Positions 7,556 to 14,564 of a stretch of DNA of 18,890 bases are shown here, piece by piece. The stretch covers positions 1 to 18,890 of the forward strand of contig NZ_JAHAHH010000013.1 of the NCBI RefSeq assembly GCF_018373335.1. Reading direction: 5' to 3'. The notes under the pieces are model-generated. The model was not told the DNA's origin. It made no database searches and was given only the letters and a program-made list of their open reading frames with translations. Source of the DNA: Negativicoccus succinicivorans (GTDB taxonomy: Bacteria > Bacillota > Negativicutes > Veillonellales > Negativicoccaceae). A program made the position numbers and the translations under genes. Numbering within the stretch: position 1 is the first letter of the stretch; the number at the start of each line of letters is the position of its first letter.

Positions 7556-9859
7556 ATGGAACTGTTAAACGTCATCTGCAGCAAAGCGGCATACGAATGC
7601 TTTGACTTGCTTTCCGATCGTGAAGTTCTTTTTTTGGAAGATGTCATCGATAATTTCGAGGTGGATTTAACTTCGGCGGCGGTCGTGATCGTCACGGAGG
7701 ATGAAACGAATTGCCTGCAACGATTCATCGATTCGGCGTTGAATATTCCGATGTTCGTCATCCGTACGCGTCGGGACACTCAAATTCCGCTGGATCTCCT
7801 GGCGGCCGGCGTTCACGTTATGGACGTCAACGAATTTGATCGCGACCTGTTCGGACGTCAGATCGAACAGGCGGCCAAAGATTATGAAAAAGAAATTTTA
7901 CCCCCGTTCTTCCGTGAAATGACCGAATATGTGGGAACCGGTAACATGACGCTGGCGACGCCGGGGCATCATGGCGGTCAGTTCTTCCGTAAACATCCGG
8001 CCGGACGTGCCCTTTACGACTGGTTCGGTGAAAATCTGTTCCGCTCCGATATGAGCTCGTCCGACGTACGTATGGGCGATCTTCTGATTCACGAAGGGGC
8101 GCCGGCGGAAGCGGAAAAACACGCGGCGAAAGTATTTAACGCCGACACGACTTACTTCGTCATGAACGGCACGTCGACGGCCAATAAAGTCGTCATCAAC
8201 GCGCTCTTGCATCCGGGCGATGTCGTACTGTTCGATCGCAACAACCACAAATCCGTGCACCACGGCGCGTTGGTACAGGTCGGCGCGAAACCGGTGTATT
8301 TGGAAACCGGACGCAACCCGTTCGGCTTTATCGGCGGCGTGGATGAACATTGCTTTGAAGAAGACTATCTGCGCTCGGAAGTCGCCAAAGTCGATCCGGA
8401 AAAAGCCAAAGCGAAACGCCCGTTCCGTTTGGCGTTGATCCAGCTCGGCACCTATGACGGCACGATTTATAACGCGCGTCAGGTCATCGACCGCATCGGT
8501 CACCTGTGCGACTACATTCTTTTCGACTCCGCTTGGGTCGGTTATGAACAATTTATTCCGATGCTGCGCGACTGCAGCCCGCTGCTTTTGGAACTCGGAC
8601 CGGACGATCCGGGCGTCATGGTCACGCAGTCGGTACATAAACAGCTCGCCGGCTTCTCGCAAGCCTCTCAAATTCATAAAAAAGACAGCCACATTAAAGA
8701 TCAGCCGCGGTACTGCAACGACGACTGCTTCAACAACGCGTTCATGTTGCACGCGTCGACCTCGCCGTTTTACGCGATTTTCGCCTCGCTGGACGTCAAC
8801 GCGAAGATCCACGAAGGCGAAGCGGGCCGCAAATTGTGGGCCGATACCGTTAAACTCGGCATTGATATCCGCAAAGAAATTATCAAAAACTGTCACTATT
8901 TCAAACCGTTCATTCCGGAAACGATCGACGGTAAAGCGTGGGAAAATTACGACACCAACATCATCGCCAATGATGTCCGCTTTTTCCGCATGAACCCGAA
9001 AGACAGCTGGCACGGCTTTGAAGCGTACGGTAAAAATCAGTACGTCATTGATCCGTGTAAGTTGCTCCTCTACACGCCGGGGATCAACAAAAAAACATGG
9101 GAATATGAAGACTTCGGTATTCCGGCGGGATTGCTTTCCAACTACCTGCGGGAACACGGCATGACACCGGAAAAGAGCGATTTGAACTCGATCCTCTTCC
9201 TGCTCACGCCGGCGGAAACCTACACGAAGATGCAGAACCTGATTTCACTCCTCGTGCGGTTTGAAACCTGTCTCGACGAAGATTTGCCGCTTTCGCAAGT
9301 ATTGCCGAAGATTTATAAGCAAAACGAAGCTCGTTATAAAGGCTACACCATTCGTCAGCTTTGTCAGGAAATGCACGATTTCTACAAATCGCGCCGCGTC
9401 AATATTCTGCAGAAACGTTTGTTCCGCAAAGAATACATGCCGGAAATCGCGATGAGCGCGAAAGACGCGAACTATGAATTTGTCGCGGGCAATTGGGAAA
9501 AAGTCACCCTCGATCAGATCAAAGGCCGCGTGGCGCTGGAAGGCGCGTTGCCGTATCCGCCGGGAATCCTCACGATTGATCCGGGCGAACGCTGGGGCGA
9601 CACCGTCATCGAATATTTCCGTGCCTTGGAAGATACGATTAATCTGTTGCCGGGATTTGCCGGTGAGATCCAGGGCGTGCACTTCGCTGAAATCGACGGT
9701 AAAACGCGCGCGGTGGCGTATGTTTTGAAAGACGAAAGCGTCATTCAAAACGCGCCGACGCATCGCGCCGACGCCAAAGAGAAAGCGACGAGCGCGCCGA
9801 CGACGGTCAAAAAAGAAAACGCGGATAGTAAAACGGCCGCTAAAACGACGAAAAAATAA
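7556..9859 (+). CDS. speF: Ornithine decarboxylase-type PLP enzyme, first copy (diverged, Lys-rich tail)
   Basis: This is a fold-type I, PLP-dependent Orn/Lys/Arg decarboxylase, 767 residues from the ATG at 7556 (AGGAGG at 7542-7547, 8 nt away). An upstream TTG at 7502 in frame lacks such a site. The order is: an N-terminal wing (response-regulator-like) domain to about residue 115, the PLP core, and the C-terminal domain. The PLP lysine is Lys362 in QSVHKQLAGFSQASQIHKKD, which resembles SpeC/SpeF more than CadA or AdiA. GALPYPPGILTIDPGERW is the conserved C-terminal block. Its likely job is ornithine to putrescine plus CO2. Differences from copy 2 near conserved positions (SSSDVRMGD for CNADVKLGD, CNDDCFNNAF for CPHKRLNNAF) leave substrate preference open. 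After the last conserved YVLK a tail of about 42 residues rich in Ala, Lys and Thr follows. potE1 lies 40 bp downstream. Confidence 0.92.
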   Translation: MELLNVICSKAAYECFDLLSDREVLFLEDVIDNFEVDLTSAAVVIVTEDETNCLQRFIDSALNIPMFVIRTRRDTQIPLDLLAAGVHVMDVNEFDRDLFGRQIEQAAKDYEKEILPPFFREMTEYVGTGNMTLATPGHHGGQFFRKHPAGRALYDWFGENLFRSDMSSSDVRMGDLLIHEGAPAEAEKHAAKVFNADTTYFVMNGTSTANKVVINALLHPGDVVLFDRNNHKSVHHGALVQVGAKPVYLETGRNPFGFIGGVDEHCFEEDYLRSEVAKVDPEKAKAKRPFRLALIQLGTYDGTIYNARQVIDRIGHLCDYILFDSAWVGYEQFIPMLRDCSPLLLELGPDDPGVMVTQSVHKQLAGFSQASQIHKKDSHIKDQPRYCNDDCFNNAFMLHASTSPFYAIFASLDVNAKIHEGEAGRKLWADTVKLGIDIRKEIIKNCHYFKPFIPETIDGKAWENYDTNIIANDVRFFRMNPKDSWHGFEAYGKNQYVIDPCKLLLYTPGINKKTWEYEDFGIPAGLLSNYLREHGMTPEKSDLNSILFLLTPAETYTKMQNLISLLVRFETCLDEDLPLSQVLPKIYKQNEARYKGYTIRQLCQEMHDFYKSRRVNILQKRLFRKEYMPEIAMSAKDANYEFVAGNWEKVTLDQIKGRVALEGALPYPPGILTIDPGERWGDTVIEYFRALEDTINLLPGFAGEIQGVHFAEIDGKTRAVAYVLKDESVIQNAPTHRADAKEKATSAPTTVKKENADSKTAAKTTKK

Positions 9860-9876
9860 TCGCCCGAGTGGCGATT
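9858..9876 (+). other. Hairpin at the speF1-potE1 junction
   Basis: AATCGCC (9858-9864) and GGCGATT (9870-9876) form a perfect 7-bp stem with loop CGAGT. It overlaps the last two bases of the speF1 stop codon. No T-run follows, so it is not a terminator. It may mark an mRNA processing or stability site that sets the ratio of enzyme to transporter. Confidence 0.6.
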
Positions 9877-9899
9877 GTATCTAAAAGGATGCGATCACT

Positions 9900-11237
9900 A
9901 TGTCACAAACAGCAAAAAAAATGGGCGTCGTTCAGCTGACTATTATTACGGCGGTTAACATGATGGGCTCCGGCATCATCATGTTGCCCGCCAAGCTGGC
10001 GTCCGTTGGTACGATCTCGATTCTCTCCTGGCTGGTAACAGCGGTAGGGTCGATGTGTTTGGCTTACTGTTTTGCCCAGTGCAGCATGTTCAGCAGAGAA
10101 CAGGGCGGCATGGGCGGCTACGCCGACAACGCGTTCGGCAAGGCCGGCAATTTTCTTTGCAACTATACATACTCGTTTTCATTGATTATCGCCAACGTCG
10201 CGATTGCGATTTCCGCGGTCGGCTACGGCACGGAATTTATGGATATGAAGCTGTCGGCGTTGGGCGTCGGGATCGCAACGATCGCGACCCTTTGGGTCAC
10301 TTCGGTACTGAACTTCGGTGGCGCCGGCATCACCGGCAAAATCGGTTCCGTTACCGTTTGGGGCGTGATTATTCCGGTCGTCGGCATCAGTCTGATCGGC
10401 TGGTTCTGGTTTGATCCCACGCTCTATATCAACTCATGGAACCCGCACGGACTGCCTTTTATGGAAGGCGTCAGCGAGTCGATTACGCTAACCCTCTGGT
10501 CGTTCTTGGGTTTGGAATCCGCCTGCGCCAACAGCGACGCGGTGGAAAATCCGGAAAAGAACGTACCGATTGCGGTGTTGGGCGGCACGCTGGGAGCAGC
10601 GATCGTTTACATTGCCTCGACCAATGTCATGGCGGGGATAGTGCCGATTGATCAGTTGGCTGCTTCCAACGCACCGTTCGGCTTTGTCTTCGCGCATATG
10701 TTCAGTCCGATCGCCGGTAAGATCGTCATGGGTCTGATGACGCTCGCCTGCATCGGTTCGCTTTTGGGCTGGCAGTTCACGACCGCGCAGGTATTGAAGT
10801 CGTCGGCGGACGTCGGCTACTTCCCGCGCGTGTTCTCGAAAGTTACTCGCGCCAACGCGCCGGTCGCCGGCATGATCGTCATGACCATCATCGAGACCGT
10901 CATCGCGTTCGCGACCATTTCTCCGAGTCTGATGGAACAGTTCAGCGCGATCGTCGATCTCGCGGTCGTCACCAACCTCGTTCCGTATGTACTTTCGATG
11001 GCCGCTTTGCCGATTATTTTGCATAAAGCGGGCGTGTCGAAACAAAAACGGCTTACCACGCATGTGGTCAACCTCATTGCTACCGCGTACAGCTTCTACG
11101 CCCTGTATGCCTGCGGCGAATTCGCGCTGGCCTACGGCGGTCTGGTCACTTTCTTGGGATGGACTTTTTACGGCTTTATCGCCAATCGATTTGAAATTCG
11201 TCGGCCCGAAGAAAAGGTGACGACAAGTCAAGTTTGA
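9900..11237 (+). CDS. potE: Putrescine-ornithine antiporter, first copy
   Basis: This is an APC-superfamily inner-membrane transporter with about 12 helices, 445 residues. Its sequence closely follows E. coli PotE, for example MGVVQLTIITAVNMMGSGII at the N-terminus (substrate-binding GSGI segment) and TVWGVIIPVVGISLIGWFWF. Residues reported as important for PotE transport in E. coli are present by alignment. They are the Cys of CFAQCSMFS, Trp200 and Glu206 in LWSFLGLESACAN, the Trp of GSLLGWQFTTAQV and the Tyr of GWTFYGF. Ornithine/putrescine exchange is therefore the best prediction. The ATG at 9900 has AAAAGGA about 10 nt upstream. It is surely co-transcribed with speF1. I see no terminator after it, so transcription may run into lysR. 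Confidence 0.93.
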   Translation: MSQTAKKMGVVQLTIITAVNMMGSGIIMLPAKLASVGTISILSWLVTAVGSMCLAYCFAQCSMFSREQGGMGGYADNAFGKAGNFLCNYTYSFSLIIANVAIAISAVGYGTEFMDMKLSALGVGIATIATLWVTSVLNFGGAGITGKIGSVTVWGVIIPVVGISLIGWFWFDPTLYINSWNPHGLPFMEGVSESITLTLWSFLGLESACANSDAVENPEKNVPIAVLGGTLGAAIVYIASTNVMAGIVPIDQLAASNAPFGFVFAHMFSPIAGKIVMGLMTLACIGSLLGWQFTTAQVLKSSADVGYFPRVFSKVTRANAPVAGMIVMTIIETVIAFATISPSLMEQFSAIVDLAVVTNLVPYVLSMAALPIILHKAGVSKQKRLTTHVVNLIATAYSFYALYACGEFALAYGGLVTFLGWTFYGFIANRFEIRRPEEKVTTSQV

Positions 11238-11239
11238 TA

Positions 11240-11284
11240 CTTCATATAAGGGTTGTCTTGGGATGCTTCATACCGCTTGTCTTG
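11240..11284 (+). repeat. Two tandem imperfect repeats upstream of lysR
   Basis: CTTCATA occurs at 11240-11246 and 11266-11272, each followed by TTGTCTTG (11253-11260 and 11277-11284), a two-part direct repeat about 25 bp apart. The second copy overlaps the candidate -35 of the lysR promoter. That position fits a regulatory site, possibly for the LysR protein itself, but this is inference. Confidence 0.6.
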
Positions 11285-11310
11285 TGTGAAAGTAATAAAT
11301 TCGATACAAT
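11282..11310 (+). promoter_or_regulatory. Candidate promoter for lysR-type gene
   Basis: TTGTGT (11282-11287) is 17 bp from TACAAT (11305-11310). The -35 is weak, which would fit a regulated or low-level gene. It lies 72 bp before the start codon. Confidence 0.5.
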
Positions 11311-11339
11311 TACATCGTGAGACAACAAGCCATTTGAGC

Positions 11340-11359
11340 AGGTGGAGGCAACTCCACCT
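11340..11359 (+). other. GNRA-loop hairpin in the lysR leader
   Basis: AGGTGGAG (11340-11347) and CTCCACCT (11352-11359) form a perfect 8-bp stem closed by a GCAA tetraloop. No T-run follows. It sits 23 nt before the lysR start and just upstream of the GGGGGA ribosome binding site. It may protect the mRNA or be a protein site. Confidence 0.6.
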
Positions 11360-11382
11360 TGTTCTCGCATTGGGGGATTACG

Positions 11383-12303
11383 ATGAACCTGGATTTTTAT
11401 CGCAACTTTGTTACTGTGGCGGAATCCTATACCGTAAGCGAAGCTGCGCGGCGTCTGAATATCGCGCAGCCGGCCTTGTCAGCGCAAATCAAAAGCCTGG
11501 AGTCCTACTACGGCGTTCAACTGATTAAAACGAAACAGGGCAGTCGTCATTTGGAACTGACGGCCGCCGGTGAACTTTTATATCGGCGGATGCGCCATAT
11601 TTTGAATGCGACGGATGTACTGCGGACCGACCTGAAAATGGTCGCTTTCAATGAATTGGAGACGGTCGCGGTCGGTACGGTGCCGGATCTTTCGATGGCT
11701 GTCGGTGAATATGTCGCCGACTTCGCCGAAGCGCATCCGGACCGCCGTTGGCGCATTACTGTCAACGATGTCGCCACGCTCGCCGAACATTTGGAGCGCG
11801 GCGAGATCCACTGCATCATTACGCCGTTTGCCGCGTCGCAGGCGTTTATGTACACTTTGGAGGGCGCGTTTACAAGACCGATTTACGCGATCGGGAAAAA
11901 GGATCACCCGCTATTGAAAGACAAGCAACATGTACGAATGACATCTCTGACCAAGGAACCGATTTGCTTGGCGACGGAACTGGAAGACGGTTTTTTCCGC
12001 GGCTGTCGCGAAGAACATGTCGAAGTTCCCGTCGGGATACGCTGCACCTCGACGGCGACCGTGGTCGATATAGCCTTGCGCTGTAACCTGATCGCGGTCA
12101 TCGGCGGGGACGTGTCGCCGTGGTTGGCTCCCTACATTACGGCGGTACCGTTGCGCAGCAAATACCTGCGGGCGGAGCATTACGTTTATACCCAAAAAGG
12201 GGCGGATCTCCCGAAAGTCATGCGTCAATTTCTTGACCACCTTAAAGAACGGGAAGACTACCGGCCCGACTTCCCGCGTTCCGAGATGTCAGCGGAGGTT
12301 TGA
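11383..12303 (+). CDS. LysR-family transcriptional regulator
   Basis: This is a 306-residue LTTR of normal length. The N-terminal winged HTH (about residues 1-60) reads MNLDFYRNFVTVAESYTVSE, followed by AARRLNIAQPALSAQIKSLE, a textbook LysR HTH. A linker helix and an effector-binding domain follow (from about residue 90). The start is the ATG at 11383 with GGGGGA just upstream; the frame extends further but without family similarity. It lies directly after speF1-potE1 on the same strand and before the second pair, so control of one or both decarboxylase modules is the obvious hypothesis. LTTRs more often regulate a divergent neighbour, which is absent here. The co-inducer is unknown; ornithine, putrescine or low pH are guesses. 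Its stop codon overlaps the next promoter. Confidence 0.92.
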   Translation: MNLDFYRNFVTVAESYTVSEAARRLNIAQPALSAQIKSLESYYGVQLIKTKQGSRHLELTAAGELLYRRMRHILNATDVLRTDLKMVAFNELETVAVGTVPDLSMAVGEYVADFAEAHPDRRWRITVNDVATLAEHLERGEIHCIITPFAASQAFMYTLEGAFTRPIYAIGKKDHPLLKDKQHVRMTSLTKEPICLATELEDGFFRGCREEHVEVPVGIRCTSTATVVDIALRCNLIAVIGGDVSPWLAPYITAVPLRSKYLRAEHYVYTQKGADLPKVMRQFLDHLKEREDYRPDFPRSEMSAEV

Positions 12304-12328
12304 CACTCGAAAAACGGTTTGCTATAAT
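12300..12328 (+). promoter_or_regulatory. Consensus sigma-A promoter for small ORF and lysS
   Basis: Perfect TTGACA (12300-12305) and TATAAT (12323-12328) with 17-bp spacing overlap the lysR stop codon. Transcription would start near 12335, about 50 nt before the small ORF. I see no second good promoter before lysS. Confidence 0.88.
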
Positions 12329-12383
12329 TTATGAAACATAAGATTGTTAATAAATTAAATTGACAACCAGTGGGAGGTCCGGT

Positions 12384-12497
12384 ATGGAAGGGCAATTAGA
12401 CGCGGTATACTTACGTTGCGTGCAGCCGTCAGCGCCGGCACGCCGTGTAATCTTGCCGCGTAAGGCGACAGATGCCAAACCGACGTTTCGTCGGTAA
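12384..12497 (+). CDS. Small ORF of 37 codons between lysR and lysS, function unknown
   Basis: The ATG at 12384 has a strong ribosome binding site GGGAGG (12372-12377) 6 nt upstream and lies just after a consensus promoter, so it has real translation signals. The peptide begins MEGQLDAVYLRCVQPSAPAR and ends KPTFRR. It is basic (six Arg, two Lys) and has no membrane segment. I do not recognise a family. It could be a small protein, a leader peptide for lysS (69 nt downstream), or a decayed remnant of a longer gene. Its last codons and the base before them form a perfect hairpin, CCGACG-TTT-CGTCGG (12480-12494), with no proper T-run. GCGTGC (12418) and GCACGC (12438) are another inverted pair inside it. 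Confidence 0.5.
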   Translation: MEGQLDAVYLRCVQPSAPARRVILPRKATDAKPTFRR

Positions 12498-12566
12498 AAT
12501 ATTTTCTGCATTATACATCACAAAGAAATTCATTGCGGCTATGTCGACTTAAAAGGAGAGAATACC

Positions 12567-14147
12567 ATGGATAACGCACAAAACGAACAGGCTAATGTAC
12601 AGAATGACCACGTTTCCGAACTGGAACAACTGCGCGAAGGCGAATCGGAGCAGATGCAGATCCGCCGTGAAAAGTTGCAGAAAATTTACGATTTGGGTTT
12701 AACACCGTTCGGTCAGAAATTTGACTGGACGCATCATAATCAGCAGATCATTGACGAATTTGCCGACCTGGAAGATCAGGAAGTCGCGATTGCCGGCCGT
12801 ATCATGGCGATCCGCGATCACGGCAAAACGGCGTTTTTGAATCTGCGTGACTTCACCGGCGACATTCAAGTGTACCTGCGCCAAGATGAAGTTTCGGAGC
12901 TCGAATACCAACTGTTTCAACTGCTGGATATCGGCGATATCGTCGGAATTAACGGCAAGGTATTCAAAACGCACAAGGGTGAAATCACCGTGCGCGTGGA
13001 AAAATTGACCTTGCTTTCGAAGGGTCTGCGGCCGTTGCCGAACAAATGGCAGGGATTGAAGGATTCGGAAATTCGTTACCGTCAACGTTACGTCGACCTG
13101 ATCATGAACCCGCAAGTGCGTGACACCTTCAAAAAGCGTTCGCAGATTATCAACTGCATTCGCGAATGGCTCACCGATCACGGTTTCATGGAAGTCGAAA
13201 CGCCGATGATGCAGACGATCTACGGCGGCGCCGCCGCGCGTCCGTTCATCACGCACCACAACGCGCATGACATGGATGTCTACATGCGAATTTCGCCGGA
13301 ATTGTACCTGAAGAGATTGGTCGTCGGCGGTTTTGAACGCGTCTTTGAAATCAACCGCAACTTCCGCAACGAAGGTATCGACAATCGTCACAATCCGGAA
13401 TTCACGATGCTGGAAACCTACCAGGCGTACGGCAACTTCGAAGACGCCATCTACCAGACGGAACAAATCGTTTCCTACTGCGCGCAGCAGGTACTCGGCA
13501 CGATGAAAGTGAATTATCAGGGTACGGAAATCGATCTCACTCCGCCGTGGAACCGCATGACCATGCCGGAAGCGGTCAAGAAATTCTCGGGCGAAGATTT
13601 CGATCAGGTGGAAACGATTGAAGAAGCGCGCGCGATTGCCGATCGCCTCGGCGCGGAATACACGGAACATGACGGCATCGGCAAGATCTTAAACGCCTGC
13701 TTTGAAGAAGTGGCGGAAGAAAAACTGATTCAGCCGACCTTTATTTTCGGTCATCCGCTGGAAATCTCGCCGCTCGCGAAACAGAATAAAGAAAACCCGT
13801 CGATTACCGACCGCTTTGAAGCCTTTATCTTCGGTCGTGAAATCGCCAACGGCTACTCCGAATTGAATGACCCGATCGATCAGCGCGGACGCTTTGAACA
13901 GCAGATGCGCGAATTCGAAATGGGCGATGACGAAGCGCATCAGATGGACGAAGACTTCGTTACCGCATTGGAATACGGCTTGCCGCCGACCGGCGGTTTG
14001 GGCATCGGGATTGATCGCATGATCATGTTCCTGACTGACGCTGCATCCATTCGCGATGTCATCCTGTTCCCGCTGATGCGTCCGGAAGAAGGACGCGCCG
14101 GCCGCGGTGACAAAGCGGAAGAAGCATCGGAAAACGAAGAAAAATAA
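12567..14147 (+). CDS. lysS: Lysyl-tRNA synthetase, class II
   Basis: LysRS charges tRNA-Lys with lysine. The 526-residue protein has an N-terminal extension of roughly 20-25 residues rich in Gln, Asn and Glu. An OB-fold anticodon-binding domain follows (about residues 60-170; AGRIMAIRDHGKTAFLNLRD). The class II catalytic core has motif 2 FEINRNFRNEG at 260-270 with NPEFTMLE, and motif 3 GLGIGIDR at 477-484. The ATG at 12567 has AAAAGGAGAG upstream. I find no T-box in the leader. It sits between two decarboxylase-antiporter pairs; greA-lysS adjacency elsewhere suggests that lysS is the resident gene. The unrelated cadBA-lysU neighbourhood of E. coli is a curious parallel. A strong terminator follows. 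Confidence 0.96.
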   Translation: MDNAQNEQANVQNDHVSELEQLREGESEQMQIRREKLQKIYDLGLTPFGQKFDWTHHNQQIIDEFADLEDQEVAIAGRIMAIRDHGKTAFLNLRDFTGDIQVYLRQDEVSELEYQLFQLLDIGDIVGINGKVFKTHKGEITVRVEKLTLLSKGLRPLPNKWQGLKDSEIRYRQRYVDLIMNPQVRDTFKKRSQIINCIREWLTDHGFMEVETPMMQTIYGGAAARPFITHHNAHDMDVYMRISPELYLKRLVVGGFERVFEINRNFRNEGIDNRHNPEFTMLETYQAYGNFEDAIYQTEQIVSYCAQQVLGTMKVNYQGTEIDLTPPWNRMTMPEAVKKFSGEDFDQVETIEEARAIADRLGAEYTEHDGIGKILNACFEEVAEEKLIQPTFIFGHPLEISPLAKQNKENPSITDRFEAFIFGREIANGYSELNDPIDQRGRFEQQMREFEMGDDEAHQMDEDFVTALEYGLPPTGGLGIGIDRMIMFLTDAASIRDVILFPLMRPEEGRAGRGDKAEEASENEEK

Positions 14148-14160
14148 AAACACGTCACTG

Positions 14161-14188
14161 AAAAGAGACCCGAAAGGGTCTCTTTTTT
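14161..14188. terminator. Intrinsic terminator after lysS
   Basis: AGAGACCC (14164-14171) and GGGTCTCT (14176-14183) form a perfect 8-bp stem with a GAAA tetraloop. The T-run covers 14183-14188, and AAAA in front makes it likely to work in both directions. Confidence 0.93.
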
Positions 14189-14528
14189 AGCGCGCAAGGC
14201 AATTTATATATAGCAAAAATATATAAGTTAAGCATAACTTAGCGAAAATAAGTGTTTCAATATGCATGGAACGCATACGAAGAAAAATATGGCGAATAAA
14301 AATAAAATTATAAAAACATATCGATATATTAAAAATATTTTTTTAGAATTTTTAATACATCCGCTGAAAAATACCCGCTGAGCCTTATACAAACGATGTT
14401 TGGAAGATTATAAAATAATCGTTGAAGTTCTTTACAAAAATTTTAAAATTATCAATAATTATTTTATTTAACAACAAAATAACTCTGATCAACCTATTTT
14501 TTGAAGTAAATCTATGAATATTATGAAA
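14189..14528. other. AT-rich non-coding island between lysS and the speF2 promoter
   Basis: No credible gene is visible in these 340 bp, which are far richer in A and T than the flanking genes. They contain several short perfect inverted repeats: TAAGTTA/TAACTTA (14224-14241), GATTAT/ATAATC (about 14407-14421) and TTATTTT/AAAATAA (about 14460-14483). They also contain the direct repeat CCGCTGA (about 14361 and 14377). A small minus-strand frame here is mostly low-complexity Ile/Asn/Phe and has no ribosome binding site. The island may be an upstream activating or silencing region for speF2, or the scar of an insertion. Confidence 0.6.
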
Positions 14529-14558
14529 TTGACAACCTTCGAGATGAAGGAATATAAT
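14529..14558 (+). promoter_or_regulatory. Consensus sigma-A promoter for speF2-potE2
   Basis: Perfect TTGACA (14529-14534) and TATAAT (14553-14558) are separated by 18 bp. Transcription would begin near 14565, leaving a leader of about 235 nt before speF2. Such a long leader behind such a strong promoter suggests control after initiation. Confidence 0.85.
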
Positions 14559-14564
14559 GATGTC

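Noticed and set aside
7898..9157. A 419-codon open frame on the - strand opposite speF1
   Set aside because: Same type of compositional shadow as the one opposite speF2; no motif or ribosome binding site supports it.
12329..12566. A T-box or lysine riboswitch before lysS
   Set aside because: No T-box sequence (GGNACCGCG type) or L-box core is visible, and the leader holds a small ORF instead.
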